DNA of 64,000 nucleotides from ECT2AJA-110-A sp035399845 (GTDB taxonomy: Bacteria; Planctomycetota; Phycisphaerae; UBA1845; UTPLA1): the NCBI GenBank assembly GCA_035399845.1, contig DAOPJV010000022.1, positions 23,350 to 87,349 of the forward strand. The letters run 5' to 3'. The notes below the pieces were generated by a model. The model made no database searches, had not been told where the DNA came from, and was given only the letters and a program-made list of their open reading frames with translations. Below, piece after piece: positions 1-8,451 of the stretch. The translations under genes and the position numbers were made by a program. Every line of letters begins with the position of its first letter. The first letter of the stretch is position 1.

Positions 1-186
1 CCCCGCGAGGGACGCGCCTGTCAGGCGAAGCATCGCGAAGAGCAACAGAAAAAGCAGGATCTGGCCGACGAGCCAGCCGCCGCCGAGTGTGAGCAGGAGG
101 CCCGCAAGCCCCGCGCGGCGCGTGCGAACGATCGCCATGCCGGCGAGCCAAGGCGCGAGAACACCAATCAGGACCCACAGGTTCAT
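1..186 (-). CDS. Membrane protein, N-terminal part only
   Basis: The gene runs off the left edge; 62 codons are visible. It starts MNLWVLIGVLAPWLAG and holds two hydrophobic stretches (about residues 2-20 and 28-58) separated by a short basic loop (RTRRAG), so it is an integral membrane protein. The ATG overlaps the TGA of the upstream gene by four bases (ATGA), which argues for translational coupling in one operon. Function is unknown; the neighbour is also a membrane protein of unknown role, so an envelope or polysaccharide job is only a guess. Confidence 0.6.
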   Translation of the reverse strand, partial: MNLWVLIGVLAPWLAGMAIVRTRRAGLAGLLLTLGGGWLVGQILLFLLLFAMLRLTGASLAG

Positions 187-1412
187 TTGGCGTTTCTCCG
201 CAGGATATAGCAGTGGTCGGCGAGCTGGGCGACGGGCCGGGCGTCGATCATCGTGTCGTCGGGCAGCGTGAGAATCTGGTCATCCGGACTGTAGCGAGCG
301 CCATCGCTCTTGATGACGACGATCAGATCCGCGCTGGCGCAGTCTTCGGTCTCCACGAGTTTCGGGGCGACGAGGTAGGCCAGTCGATGCCTGATCATGA
401 ACGCGTCGCCGCTGTTGGTGACGACGCAGTAGCGCATCCCGGGATCGGTGTTCTCAACGAGAAGGTCGGCGGCCCAGGCGACTTCATAGGAGCGATGCGA
501 TCGGGCCCATCGATCGACGCGCTGATCGAGCTTCGAGAACTGCTCGACTTCCTCTCTCGAATTCTCAAAGAGGTTTCGCGTGGCGCGGGCGTCTTCGATT
601 GCCCAGACAACGACGATGATTCCGATGACAGCGACGATCGACAGACGACGCCGGCGGAGCCCCGCCATCAGGAGAACGAACCCGGCGGCGACGACGATCA
701 GCAGCGCGAGGACGGAAATCGCGCTTTCGCCAAGGATCGAAGGTCCTCGCAGGAAGTTGACGCTGTAAGGTTCGAACGGCTCGCGGCCGGCCCACTGGTC
801 CGCCGCCATCGCAAGACGCTCTGTCATTGTCAGCGAGGGAAAGGCCATCCGGCGGATCACGACATCGCCATCCGCCTCGGGAAACTGAAAGCCGATGCGA
901 TGGATCGAATCGGGGGGAACCGTCACGGGAAATCTGACGATCGCCGGATCTTTCCCGAGGATCGCCTGGGTCGAATCGAACTTGTACGCCTGCGCGTCAG
1001 TTGGCGTTCCATCGGCGTCCAGCGCCCGGACCTGCCAGAGGAAATAGACCGTCTGTCGCGTCGGCGCCTCGGCGTCGGGCAAAGCGACGGAGACTTCGGC
1101 GATATGGCTGACATCGGGAGCGAGGTTCAGCGGCGGCGAGATCAGGCTGACAGGTCGGGCGCCCTGTCGTGCGAGGCGCACACCTTCGCTCGTATTCCCC
1201 TTGGGTGTCGCGTTGATCTTGGCGCCTTCGAGGTCGGAGAGCGTCTTCGTGTCCCACGTCCACGCGGCGCCGGTGTCCATCAGGACCAGGAGCGGAAACA
1301 GACAGCCGGCGAGGATCAGCAGCCCCCCCACCGCCATCATCGCCAGTTGACCAGTGGTTCGCGGCGGCGAAACGCCGACCGCGTTTGTCGATCCTTCGTT
1401 CTGCGTCATCAA
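183..1412 (-). CDS. Hypothetical membrane protein with extracytoplasmic domain
   Basis: 409 residues. A first membrane segment lies at about residues 24-46, followed by about 180 residues that look beta-rich and probably lie outside the membrane. Two further membrane segments follow (about 228-250 and 258-275), then a soluble C-terminal region of about 130 residues. No catalytic motif was recognised. The reading ends in an ATGA overlap with the next gene, so the two are co-translated. A role in surface glycan assembly fits this topology but is not shown by any motif. The start could equally be the second Met codon. Confidence 0.65.
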   Translation of the reverse strand: MMTQNEGSTNAVGVSPPRTTGQLAMMAVGGLLILAGCLFPLLVLMDTGAAWTWDTKTLSDLEGAKINATPKGNTSEGVRLARQGARPVSLISPPLNLAPDVSHIAEVSVALPDAEAPTRQTVYFLWQVRALDADGTPTDAQAYKFDSTQAILGKDPAIVRFPVTVPPDSIHRIGFQFPEADGDVVIRRMAFPSLTMTERLAMAADQWAGREPFEPYSVNFLRGPSILGESAISVLALLIVVAAGFVLLMAGLRRRRLSIVAVIGIIVVVWAIEDARATRNLFENSREEVEQFSKLDQRVDRWARSHRSYEVAWAADLLVENTDPGMRYCVVTNSGDAFMIRHRLAYLVAPKLVETEDCASADLIVVIKSDGARYSPDDQILTLPDDTMIDARPVAQLADHCYILRRNAK

Positions 1413-1422
1413 GGCGTACCAT

Positions 1423-1461
1423 GCCCGAAGCCGCGCACTTAGGCAATACGCGGCTTCGGGC
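1423..1461. terminator. Perfect 13-bp inverted repeat between two minus-strand genes
   Basis: GCCCGAAGCCGCG (1423-1435) is exactly complementary to CGCGGCTTCGGGC (1449-1461) around a 13-base loop. It sits 24 bases past the stop of the S46 peptidase and 10 bases before the start of the next gene on the minus strand. No T-run follows on either strand, so it may end transcription by another route, protect an mRNA end, or be a regulator site. Confidence 0.4.
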
Positions 1462-1485
1462 GTCGGGTGTTGTTACACGCGCGTC

Positions 1486-3585
1486 TCAATTCGCCATCGC
1501 CATCTTCGGCGAGCCGCCCGTGATCTCCTTCACGAGGGCGTCGGCGTTGTAGAGATTCTTCAGCGTTTCGATGATCGCCCGGGCGTCGACACCGACGGAT
1601 CGCCCCTGCCGCTCGTCGAACTGGAAGTCCCAGACAAGGCTCTCGATATTCCCGTCGAACACGATGCCGATGATATCGCCGTTTCGATTGAGCATCGGGC
1701 TGCCGGAATTCCCGCCGATGATGTCGTTGGTTGTGATGAAATTGAAGGGCGTCGAGAGATTCAGCCTGCTCTTGCCCCTGACCCATCGCTCGGGAAGGTC
1801 GAACGGCGGTCGATTGTGATGCGCCTCCGCGTGTTCGAACGCGCCGCCGATCGTCGTGAAGGGATCGACGTTGCGGCCGTCTTCATGCTGACCCTTCACG
1901 GTTCCATAGGCCAGTCGAAGCGTAAACGTCGCATCGGGATAGACGCGCTCGCCGTACTTGGAGAATCGGGCGTCGGCGATATCGGCGTAGGCCTCCGTCT
2001 CAACGCTCTCGAAGATATCCTCGTACCGCTTGCGAAGGGCCAGACCGTGACGATCGATCTGCATGGCGAACTTGATCATCGGATCGGAAGACGCGTTGAT
2101 GGCCTCCAGCCCCCCTTCGTACAGACTCCGGCGGACATTGATGTCGGCGAGCTTCGTGCCGGCCAGCAGCGCGGCGGCGCGGCTGCCCGGATCGACGCCG
2201 CCGAGGGCGTCCGCGACGGCCGGATGATCGCCGCCGAGGATGCGCGCGATGCGCATCAGGCCGTCCTCCAGGCGAACGCGCTCAAGCTCCATGTGAATCG
2301 GCGCCTCGGAGAAGAGATCGAGTTCCAGCGAGGCGAGCGACGCGTCGCGATATTCCGGCAGGCGCTCGGCGTCCGGCTTGGCGCGCTCCGTCGCCGCGCG
2401 AACGAGTTTCGTGGCGATGCCCTGCAGCCTGCACAGGCCGGTTCGACGATTCTCCAGCAGGAAGTAGGCGCGGTACCAGCTGTTGACTTCCCGGATGGCG
2501 GCGTCGAGGCGCGCCCAGGGATCGCTCCCCGCGTCCTTGTTGGCGTTCATCCAGAAGCTTCGCAGCGTCTGCTCCTCGCGGCGCTTCTGGGACATGATGC
2601 GGGCGTCCTGCAGGCCCGTGAGCATGCCGGTAAACGCCTTGCGGCCGTTCTGAATGTAGAGCAGATCTTCGCGGGCGATGCGATCCTGTTCCTCGCCGCG
2701 CGCGGCCAGCTGCAGCAGCGCCACTTCGCGCTGGTAGTAGCAGTTCAGGATCAGCGGCAGCCACGTGTCGCGAAGGAACTCCAGGTGCGCGACTGTGTAG
2801 AGCCGACGCGTCCGGCCGGGATGACCCGAGATGAAGATCAGGTCGTTCTCCTTGATGCCGGCGTTGGAGAAGCGGAAGAAGTCGGGCGTGCTGGCGGGCC
2901 TGCCGTCTTCGTAGGCGCGGAAGAAGGTGATGTCGAGGTTGTAGCGCGGGTAGTTAAAGTTATCGAGATCGCCGCCGAAGAAACCGATGCCGGCCTCGGG
3001 CGCCATGACGAGTCGCACATCCGTGTAGCGCTTGTACAGGTAGAGATCATAACGGGCGCCGCGATAGAGCGTGACGATCTGCGGCTTCATGCCGGTCTCG
3101 GCCTGCGCCTCACGTTCGATCTCCGACATCACCTTCTGGCGGGCGGTCGCGGCGTCGGCGGGCGACATGTCCTTCGTGACGGCCGCGTTGATGCGATCCG
3201 TCACGGGGCGGATCTCCATCAGGACGTTCAGCTCCACATCGGGGCACTTCAGCTCGTCGGCGTTCGTCGGCGCGTAGAAGCCGTCACGCATGTAATTGTG
3301 CTCGGCCGAACTGAGATTCTGCACGGCGTCGGCGCCGACGTGATGATTCGTCATGACGAGACCGTGGGGGGAGATGAACGACGCCGAGCCGCCGTTGCCG
3401 AATCGAACGGACGCCTTCTGGATATGGTTGACCCAGTCGTCCGTCGGTTCGAAGCCGTATTTCTGTTTGAGTTCCGTCCGGGGGAGATTGTTGAGGAGCC
3501 ACATGCCCTCGTCCGCCATCAGTCGGGCGGATGTCGCGAGCGTGAGGGCGACGGCGATAACACAAGAACCAATTTTCCGCTGCAT
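1486..3585 (-). CDS. S46 family dipeptidyl-peptidase, DPP7-type
   Basis: 699 residues, the usual length of S46 peptidases, which cut dipeptides from the N terminus of peptides outside the cytoplasm. A Sec signal peptide covers about residues 1-25. The chymotrypsin-like triad is visible: TNHHV (His about 82), FFGGDLDNF (Asp), and GGNSGSP (Ser about 627). Eighteen residues after the catalytic Ser there is a Gly (FDGN); in the family this position is Gly in DPP7 types preferring hydrophobic P1 residues and Arg in the acidic-specific DPP11 types. An AAGGGA ribosome-binding site lies about 10 bases before the ATG. Probably a nutrient-peptide enzyme in the periplasm. Confidence 0.93.
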   Translation of the reverse strand: MQRKIGSCVIAVALTLATSARLMADEGMWLLNNLPRTELKQKYGFEPTDDWVNHIQKASVRFGNGGSASFISPHGLVMTNHHVGADAVQNLSSAEHNYMRDGFYAPTNADELKCPDVELNVLMEIRPVTDRINAAVTKDMSPADAATARQKVMSEIEREAQAETGMKPQIVTLYRGARYDLYLYKRYTDVRLVMAPEAGIGFFGGDLDNFNYPRYNLDITFFRAYEDGRPASTPDFFRFSNAGIKENDLIFISGHPGRTRRLYTVAHLEFLRDTWLPLILNCYYQREVALLQLAARGEEQDRIAREDLLYIQNGRKAFTGMLTGLQDARIMSQKRREEQTLRSFWMNANKDAGSDPWARLDAAIREVNSWYRAYFLLENRRTGLCRLQGIATKLVRAATERAKPDAERLPEYRDASLASLELDLFSEAPIHMELERVRLEDGLMRIARILGGDHPAVADALGGVDPGSRAAALLAGTKLADINVRRSLYEGGLEAINASSDPMIKFAMQIDRHGLALRKRYEDIFESVETEAYADIADARFSKYGERVYPDATFTLRLAYGTVKGQHEDGRNVDPFTTIGGAFEHAEAHHNRPPFDLPERWVRGKSRLNLSTPFNFITTNDIIGGNSGSPMLNRNGDIIGIVFDGNIESLVWDFQFDERQGRSVGVDARAIIETLKNLYNADALVKEITGGSPKMAMAN

Positions 3586-3906
3586 GAGCTTCGTCCCTTC
3601 GAGTCGATTTCACAACGAATCAGGATGTCAGATAATCGCGAGCCGGATTCTAAGGGATCCGCGGGAAATCCTCATCCCGTGATCAGCCCGGCGCAGTTGA
3701 TCGCCGCGGGGGCGCCCATCACGACGGGACAGGACACAAGGTCCGATTCCCGGAGAATCCCCGAGGTCCGGCTGATAATTCCTCCGCGCCAGCGATCCGG
3801 TCGACACTTCCACGCCCGGCGGTAGACGCCCTTCCTTTTCCCGGCGTACGCTTCATAAAGGACACAGAATGGGCGCCACGCGAAGCGCGCCGACTCGGAT
3901 ATCGTC
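3586..3906. other. Divergent intergenic region
   Basis: 321 bases between the S46 peptidase (leftward) and a small rightward gene. It should hold promoters for both, but no convincing -35/-10 pair was found. Reading frames crossing it are short and have composition unlike the neighbours. Confidence 0.5.
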
Positions 3907-4143
3907 ATGCCCCGGAATCCAGAACAATTTGACGCCCAGCTCGCCGGTCTCCTCGACAAGCTGAGCCAGCTGCCACCTGAGCAGCGGGCCAGACTTCAGC
4001 CACTTGTCGACGCAACACTCGCTCGCCAGAAGGCGCTGGAGGCGGACGTTGCCGCGGCGCATGACGCCCTGACTGACTGGCGCATCACGATGAAATACGC
4101 CATCTTCGCGAAGGAAGCTCGCGAGCGGGAACGAAAGAACTAG
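3907..4143 (+). CDS. Small conserved-looking helical protein
   Basis: 78 residues, soluble, rich in Ala, Leu, Arg and Glu, and predicted fully helical: a helix with the LPPEQRARLQPL motif, then the pattern ALEADVAAAHDAL, and a C-terminal DWRITMKYAIFAKEARERE. Small proteins with the pattern 'AHDAL-x-x-x-R-x-x-(V/M)KY-x-x-F-x-x-EA' are familiar to me from planctomycetes, without known function. No good ribosome-binding site precedes the ATG. The opposite-strand frame over the same region looks random. Read as a probable real gene on pattern and composition alone. Confidence 0.6.
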   Translation: MPRNPEQFDAQLAGLLDKLSQLPPEQRARLQPLVDATLARQKALEADVAAAHDALTDWRITMKYAIFAKEARERERKN

Positions 4144-4200
4144 CGACCGCCCGGATTCAACTTCCGGCGTCGACACTTCGCGGCCATTCTCGACGTCGCG

Positions 4201-4779
4201 TTACGGCAGAAAGCCTCGCATCTGACTGATCTCCATCGCGTCGAACATCTCGATGCGGATGGAACGTATCCGCCACGTCCCGCCCTCTTCGACCCATCCC
4301 ATCCGCCATCGACCCCAGTGGTCCTGCCCCGTGCCGCCATTTCGATGCACTGTGGCCATTGCCCCCAGAATCAGTTCGGCGTTGTGACCGTCGACCGTCA
4401 CATCGCGTCGCCGACAGCGCGTGTCGTGGACGTCGATCTGCTTCAACCAGCGTTCCAGGGCGCCCAGGAATTCGTCTCGATCGAACCCTTCCGAGTCGTA
4501 GTTAAGCGAAATCATGTCGGCGATGGCGTCGGTGTCCGGCGCCTCCAGCGCCGCGACGAACTCGTCCAGCCGCTGAAGGATGCGTTCCCGCTGCGTCACG
4601 ACGACGGACTGCGTAACGAACATCGCCACAATGAGCAGGAGCGTCATCGGCAGCGACCAGCGCCGCCATCGTTCCGACGCGACGCGCATTCGGGTCAGCA
4701 GCACCACGGCGAAGAGCAGGAACGAGACAATGGCCAGCCGCCAGGGCGACTCAAGAAAAATGCCGGAGATGAAGTCCAT
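4201..4779 (-). CDS. Membrane-anchored NTF2-like domain protein
   Basis: 192 residues. Two membrane helices (about 12-30 and 43-60) are followed by a soluble domain (about 65-190) with the start of an NTF2/SnoaL-like fold: a helix with 'VAALEAPDTDAIADMIS', then 'FLGALERWLKQIDVHD' and alternating beta strands ending 'GTWRIRSIRIEMFDA'. Such domains bind small ligands or act as scaffolds; no catalytic residues can be assigned. It starts 36 bases after the dus gene on the same strand and is probably co-transcribed with it. Confidence 0.7.
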   Translation of the reverse strand: MDFISGIFLESPWRLAIVSFLLFAVVLLTRMRVASERWRRWSLPMTLLLIVAMFVTQSVVVTQRERILQRLDEFVAALEAPDTDAIADMISLNYDSEGFDRDEFLGALERWLKQIDVHDTRCRRRDVTVDGHNAELILGAMATVHRNGGTGQDHWGRWRMGWVEEGGTWRIRSIRIEMFDAMEISQMRGFLP

Positions 4780-4815
4780 GGGCCCACCGATGCGGAAGTG
4801 TGACGAAGCGGCGCA

Positions 4816-5883
4816 TCAGGCGTCGCACTCGAGCGTTGCGCCGGCGGCGACAAGCGCTTCGGGGCGCAGTCGGCGCATGACGCGCGGATAGTCGCCGCCC
4901 TCGGCGTACCACTTCTCCAGCGCCTCGCGCATGAGATCAACCGATCGGACGGCGACGAACGCCATCTTCACTTCCTCATACAACGGATGCAGTTCGGCGT
5001 ATCTCACGCCGTACTTGCGGAACAGAACACTCGCCCGTTCGGGGCCCCAGTGATCGACCATCAGATCGAAATGTCGCTCGATCGCCCGGCGCTGATCCGC
5101 GATGGACGGTGGTGGCGGCAGCTCGCGCCCGGCCCAGAGCGCCCGGCATTCGTTGAAGATAAAGGGATTGCCGATGGCGCCGCGCGCGATGGAGACACCG
5201 TCAATGCCCGTCTCGTCCAGCATGCGGCGGCAGTCTTCGGCCGAAAACAGGTCGCCGCTGCCGAGGATCGTCCTGTCGCCGACGTGGCGCTTGACCCGCT
5301 CGAGAAACGGCCAGTGGCTGGGACCAACGTAGCGCTGCACGACGGTTCGTCCGTGAACAGTCACGGCGGCGAAGCCAAGTTCGAAGGCGGCGTCCAGGAT
5401 GGCGAAGAAATTCCGCTCGCTGTCTTCCGAGTCATCCATGCCGCGACGCATCTTCAGCGTGACGGGCGTTCGGCCGGCGACAGCGTCCCGAACGTTGCGA
5501 AGGATGTCGACGGCGGTCTGCGGATCGGACAGGAGAAAGCCGCCCCGGCAGCGGCCCAGAACCTTCTTCACGGGGCAGCCGAAGTTGACGTCGATGGCGT
5601 CGTAGCCGAGCTCGACGAGTGTGTTCGCCGCCTCGGCGAACTGCGATGGTTCCGCGCCCATGAGCTGTCCGGCGACGGGATGTTCGTCCGGATGGACGGC
5701 CAGCATGCGGCGCATCTTCCGGCCGCCCTGGGCGACCATCTTGTCCAGCACGACTTCGTTGATCGTGTAGGGACAGCCGTACTCGCGCGCAAGGCGCCGC
5801 ATCGGCAGGTCGCTGTACCCGGACAGGGCCGCCTGCGCCATGGGCGCGTCGAGCGTGTGATGACCGATCGTGAGCAGGTTCAT
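4816..5883 (-). CDS. dus: tRNA-dihydrouridine synthase
   Basis: 355 residues. Dus enzymes reduce uridines in the D-loop of tRNA with FMN and NADPH. The N-terminal TIM barrel shows MAQAALSGYSDLPMR (family: MAP(M)xGxTDxxFR), the catalytic Cys in NFGCPVKKV (about residue 103), LKMRRG, the FMN-phosphate site GSGDLFSAEDC and the IARGAIGNPFIF motif. A helical C-terminal tRNA-binding domain follows. The subfamily (DusA, B or C) is not settled; the sequence is closest in feel to the DusB/Dus group. It lies 33 bases downstream of the secreted hydrolase and upstream of the NTF2-like gene. Confidence 0.92.
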   Translation of the reverse strand: MNLLTIGHHTLDAPMAQAALSGYSDLPMRRLAREYGCPYTINEVVLDKMVAQGGRKMRRMLAVHPDEHPVAGQLMGAEPSQFAEAANTLVELGYDAIDVNFGCPVKKVLGRCRGGFLLSDPQTAVDILRNVRDAVAGRTPVTLKMRRGMDDSEDSERNFFAILDAAFELGFAAVTVHGRTVVQRYVGPSHWPFLERVKRHVGDRTILGSGDLFSAEDCRRMLDETGIDGVSIARGAIGNPFIFNECRALWAGRELPPPPSIADQRRAIERHFDLMVDHWGPERASVLFRKYGVRYAELHPLYEEVKMAFVAVRSVDLMREALEKWYAEGGDYPRVMRRLRPEALVAAGATLECDA

Positions 5884-5916
5884 GAACTGCGATGCGAATT
5901 CCGCGAGACAGAAGCG

Positions 5917-6822
5917 TCAGTCGTTCTTCTTATCGTCGTCGTCGTTGTCGTCATCGTCCTTCTTGTCGTCCCTGGGCTTCCGCTTGATATCGAGGACGCC
6001 GCGTGCGAACTTCTGAAGGCGACGCTTCACTTTGTCGCCGTAGCTCGCGTCGAACATCCGCGTGCCGTGGTTCTCGCGACCACCGTCGTACTTCCGGCCC
6101 TTCACGTAGTCGGCGCCGTCTGTCGCCTTGATGAGCGATTCAATCGCCTCGTACTCACCTTCCGGCGAAATGAGAAGGACTTTCGTATCACGCCCTTTCA
6201 GTTCCTTGATGTGAGTCAGCGAATCGATCCCCATGTAGTTGGTTCCGGGCGACAGGCATGCGACGCCCTTCACGAGAACCCCCTGTGTGGCGAAGTCGAG
6301 GCTGATGCTGCAGCCGACGCTGGCGCCGAAGACGATCATTCGGCTCGTGTCGATATTGGGCTGTTTCGTGAGCCATTCGTAGGCCGCGATCGTGTCATTC
6401 TTCGCGGCGGCGAAATGGGCCGCATCCCGGTCTTCGTACTTCCGCTGAAGGTTCATTTCCGCCGGCTTCACGCTGCCGCCGGTCCCGCGAATGTCGTAGG
6501 CGAGGACGGAGATCCCCAGCTCGTCCCGCAGCAGCGGAACCATCGGCTTCCAGCTCGATCGCGTGGCGGGATACATGTGAATGAGAATGGCGACGGGCGA
6601 TCGCTGACCCTGCTCGACCTTGGCGGGGTACCAATCGGCTTCAATTTCAACGCCGTCGCTCGTCTTGAACGTGATGACGCGATCGCTGAAGTCGATTTTC
6701 TGCTGATTCCGTGATCCAGACAGTCGAATCTGCTGCGCCGCGGCGCGGTCCGCGAACATGGCCAACATTCCGAACGCGAGCAGACATGCGAGTCGTCGGC
6801 CGTTATCGAAGTTCTTTATCAT
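5917..6822 (-). CDS. Exported alpha/beta hydrolase (dienelactone-hydrolase-like)
   Basis: 301 residues with a signal peptide (cleavage near ADRAAAQQ, about residue 29). The fold is shown by ILIHMYPATRSSWKPM (oxyanion region), the nucleophile elbow GASVGCSIS and the acid-strand region VLLISPEGEYEA, with a His in GRENHGTRMF. Substrate is unknown. The last 20 or so residues are almost only Asp, Lys and Asn. This is unusual for the family and could be a surface or metal-binding tail or low-complexity drift. The gene lies between hslU and dus on the same strand with gaps of 54 and 33 bases. Confidence 0.85.
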   Translation of the reverse strand: MIKNFDNGRRLACLLAFGMLAMFADRAAAQQIRLSGSRNQQKIDFSDRVITFKTSDGVEIEADWYPAKVEQGQRSPVAILIHMYPATRSSWKPMVPLLRDELGISVLAYDIRGTGGSVKPAEMNLQRKYEDRDAAHFAAAKNDTIAAYEWLTKQPNIDTSRMIVFGASVGCSISLDFATQGVLVKGVACLSPGTNYMGIDSLTHIKELKGRDTKVLLISPEGEYEAIESLIKATDGADYVKGRKYDGGRENHGTRMFDASYGDKVKRRLQKFARGVLDIKRKPRDDKKDDDDNDDDDKKND

Positions 6823-6876
6823 CCGCCTGCACCTCCGGACTTTGTGATGTCGATTCGCCGTGCGAGAGCGCCTCGA

Positions 6877-8220
6877 CTACAGAATGAACTTGCTCAGATC
6901 CTGATCGCGCACGATCGAGGACAATCGATCGCGAACGTAAGCGCCGTCGATCGTGACGCTGTCCCCCGGGCGCTCCGGCGCCTCGAAGGAGAGCGATTCC
7001 ATGACTTTCTCCATCACAGTCTGAAGCCGACGGGCGCCGATATTCTCCGTCGTCCGATTCACCTCAACGGCGATCTCGGCGATCGTGTCAATCGCGTCTT
7101 CCGTGAACGTGATCTTCAGACCTTCCGTCCCCATCAGGGCGATCTGCTGCTTGGTCAGCGCGTTCTGCGGCTCCCGCAGAATGCGAATGAAATCGTCACG
7201 CGTCAGGTCGTTCAGCTCGACGCGTATCGGCAGCCGCCCCTGCAGCTCCGGCATCAGATCGCTCGGTCTGGCCGTGTGGAACGCCCCCGCCGCCACGAAG
7301 AGAATATGGTCCGTCTTGACGGCGCCGTAGCGCGTGTTGACCGTCGTTCCTTCAATCAGCGGCAGCATGTCGCGCTGGACGCCCTGGCGACTGACGTCGG
7401 GGCCCTGCTGCGACTTGCCGCCGCAGAGCTTGTCCATCTCGTCGATAAAGACGATGCCGCCGTTCTCCGTGCGATGAATCGCCATCTCGATCGCCTTTTC
7501 GCGATCGATGAGCTTCTCGCACTCCTCGTCGAAGAGGATCTTTCGCGCCTCGCGAATCGGGACCTTTCGATCCTTCTGCTGCGACGGCATCAGTCGATCC
7601 ATGAAATCCTGCAGTTCGGGACCGATCTGATCGGGACCGATCGTCGTGGCGAGCATGCCCATCGGCGGCGCCTTCTGCTCGACACGAAGCTGAATCAGCT
7701 TGTCCTCCATCTCGCCGGCGCGAAGCTGCGTACGAAACTTGTCGCGCGTGCGCTGACGGCGCGACTCGGCTTCATCGTCGCCGGCCGGTCCTTCGTCGGC
7801 GCCGCCGCGCGGCAGGAGCTCGTTGAGGAGCCGTTCCTCGACCGCCTGTTCGGCGCTTTCGCGCACGACTTCCCGCTGTTCCTTCTGCACCATCTGGAGG
7901 GCGAATTCCATGAGGTCGCGGATCATCGAATCGACGTCCCGCCCCATGTAACCGACTTCCGTGAATTTCGTCGCCTCGACCTTCAGGAAGGGCGCATTGA
8001 CGAGCGACGCCAGGCGACGGGCGATTTCCGTCTTGCCCACGCCGGTCGGACCGATCATCAGGATATTCTTCGGTCCGACTTCCTCGCGCATGGACTCGGG
8101 CAGCTGCTGTCGGCGCCAGCGATTGCGAATGGCAATGGCGACGGCGCGCTTGGCGTCGGCCTGGCCGATGATGTACTTGTCGAGGGCCTCGACGATTTTT
8201 CTTGGCGGCAGTTCAGTCAT
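6877..8220 (-). CDS. hslU: HslU, ATPase subunit of the HslUV protease
   Basis: 447 residues, full length. HslU is the AAA+ unfoldase that feeds the HslV peptidase in the cytoplasm. Walker A is GPTGVGKT (about 57-64), and Walker B lies in VFIDEMDKL. The I-domain insertion (about 110-240) and sensor-2 region GARRLQTVMEKVMES are present. The C-terminus ends LSKFIL, the short tail that docks into HslV, so the protein looks functional. The usual upstream partner hslV is not adjacent and is not seen in this window. Confidence 0.97.
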   Translation of the reverse strand: MTELPPRKIVEALDKYIIGQADAKRAVAIAIRNRWRRQQLPESMREEVGPKNILMIGPTGVGKTEIARRLASLVNAPFLKVEATKFTEVGYMGRDVDSMIRDLMEFALQMVQKEQREVVRESAEQAVEERLLNELLPRGGADEGPAGDDEAESRRQRTRDKFRTQLRAGEMEDKLIQLRVEQKAPPMGMLATTIGPDQIGPELQDFMDRLMPSQQKDRKVPIREARKILFDEECEKLIDREKAIEMAIHRTENGGIVFIDEMDKLCGGKSQQGPDVSRQGVQRDMLPLIEGTTVNTRYGAVKTDHILFVAAGAFHTARPSDLMPELQGRLPIRVELNDLTRDDFIRILREPQNALTKQQIALMGTEGLKITFTEDAIDTIAEIAVEVNRTTENIGARRLQTVMEKVMESLSFEAPERPGDSVTIDGAYVRDRLSSIVRDQDLSKFIL

Positions 8221-8292
8221 TCAGTTCGGACTCTTGGAAAGTCGTGAGGTTTCCGTTCGATTGCGGGGGCGCCCCGCAGGGCCGAACGGCGC

Positions 8293-8319
8293 ATTCTAAC
8301 GCAATTGCATTCGTAACAA
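8293..8319 (-). promoter_or_regulatory. Possible sigma70-type promoter of hslU
   Basis: On the minus strand, TTGTTA (8314-8319) and TAGAAT (8293-8298) are separated by 15 bases, about 75 bases before the hslU start. The -10 matches TATAAT at five of six positions; the -35 and the short spacer are weak. Confidence 0.35.
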
Positions 8320-8451
8320 GTGGCGGTCCAATCACGCCGTGACACGCAGATTCGGACGCGAATCGCCGATTCCGACATCGCCGGCGCCCACGCCGGGTTC
8401 ATTCATTCGGCGCCAACCTGCCCGACAACGCCAGCAGGCGGCAATCGACAA

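Noticed and set aside
1354..3825. 823-codon plus-strand frame opposite the S46 peptidase
   Set aside because: Antisense shadow of a clearly recognised gene in GC-rich DNA; composition dominated by Arg, Ala and Gly and no motif.
3672..3959. 95-codon minus-strand frame in the region upstream of the S46 gene
   Set aside because: No ribosome-binding site, odd composition (Arg, Trp, Cys), and it overlaps the more protein-like 3907-4143 frame.
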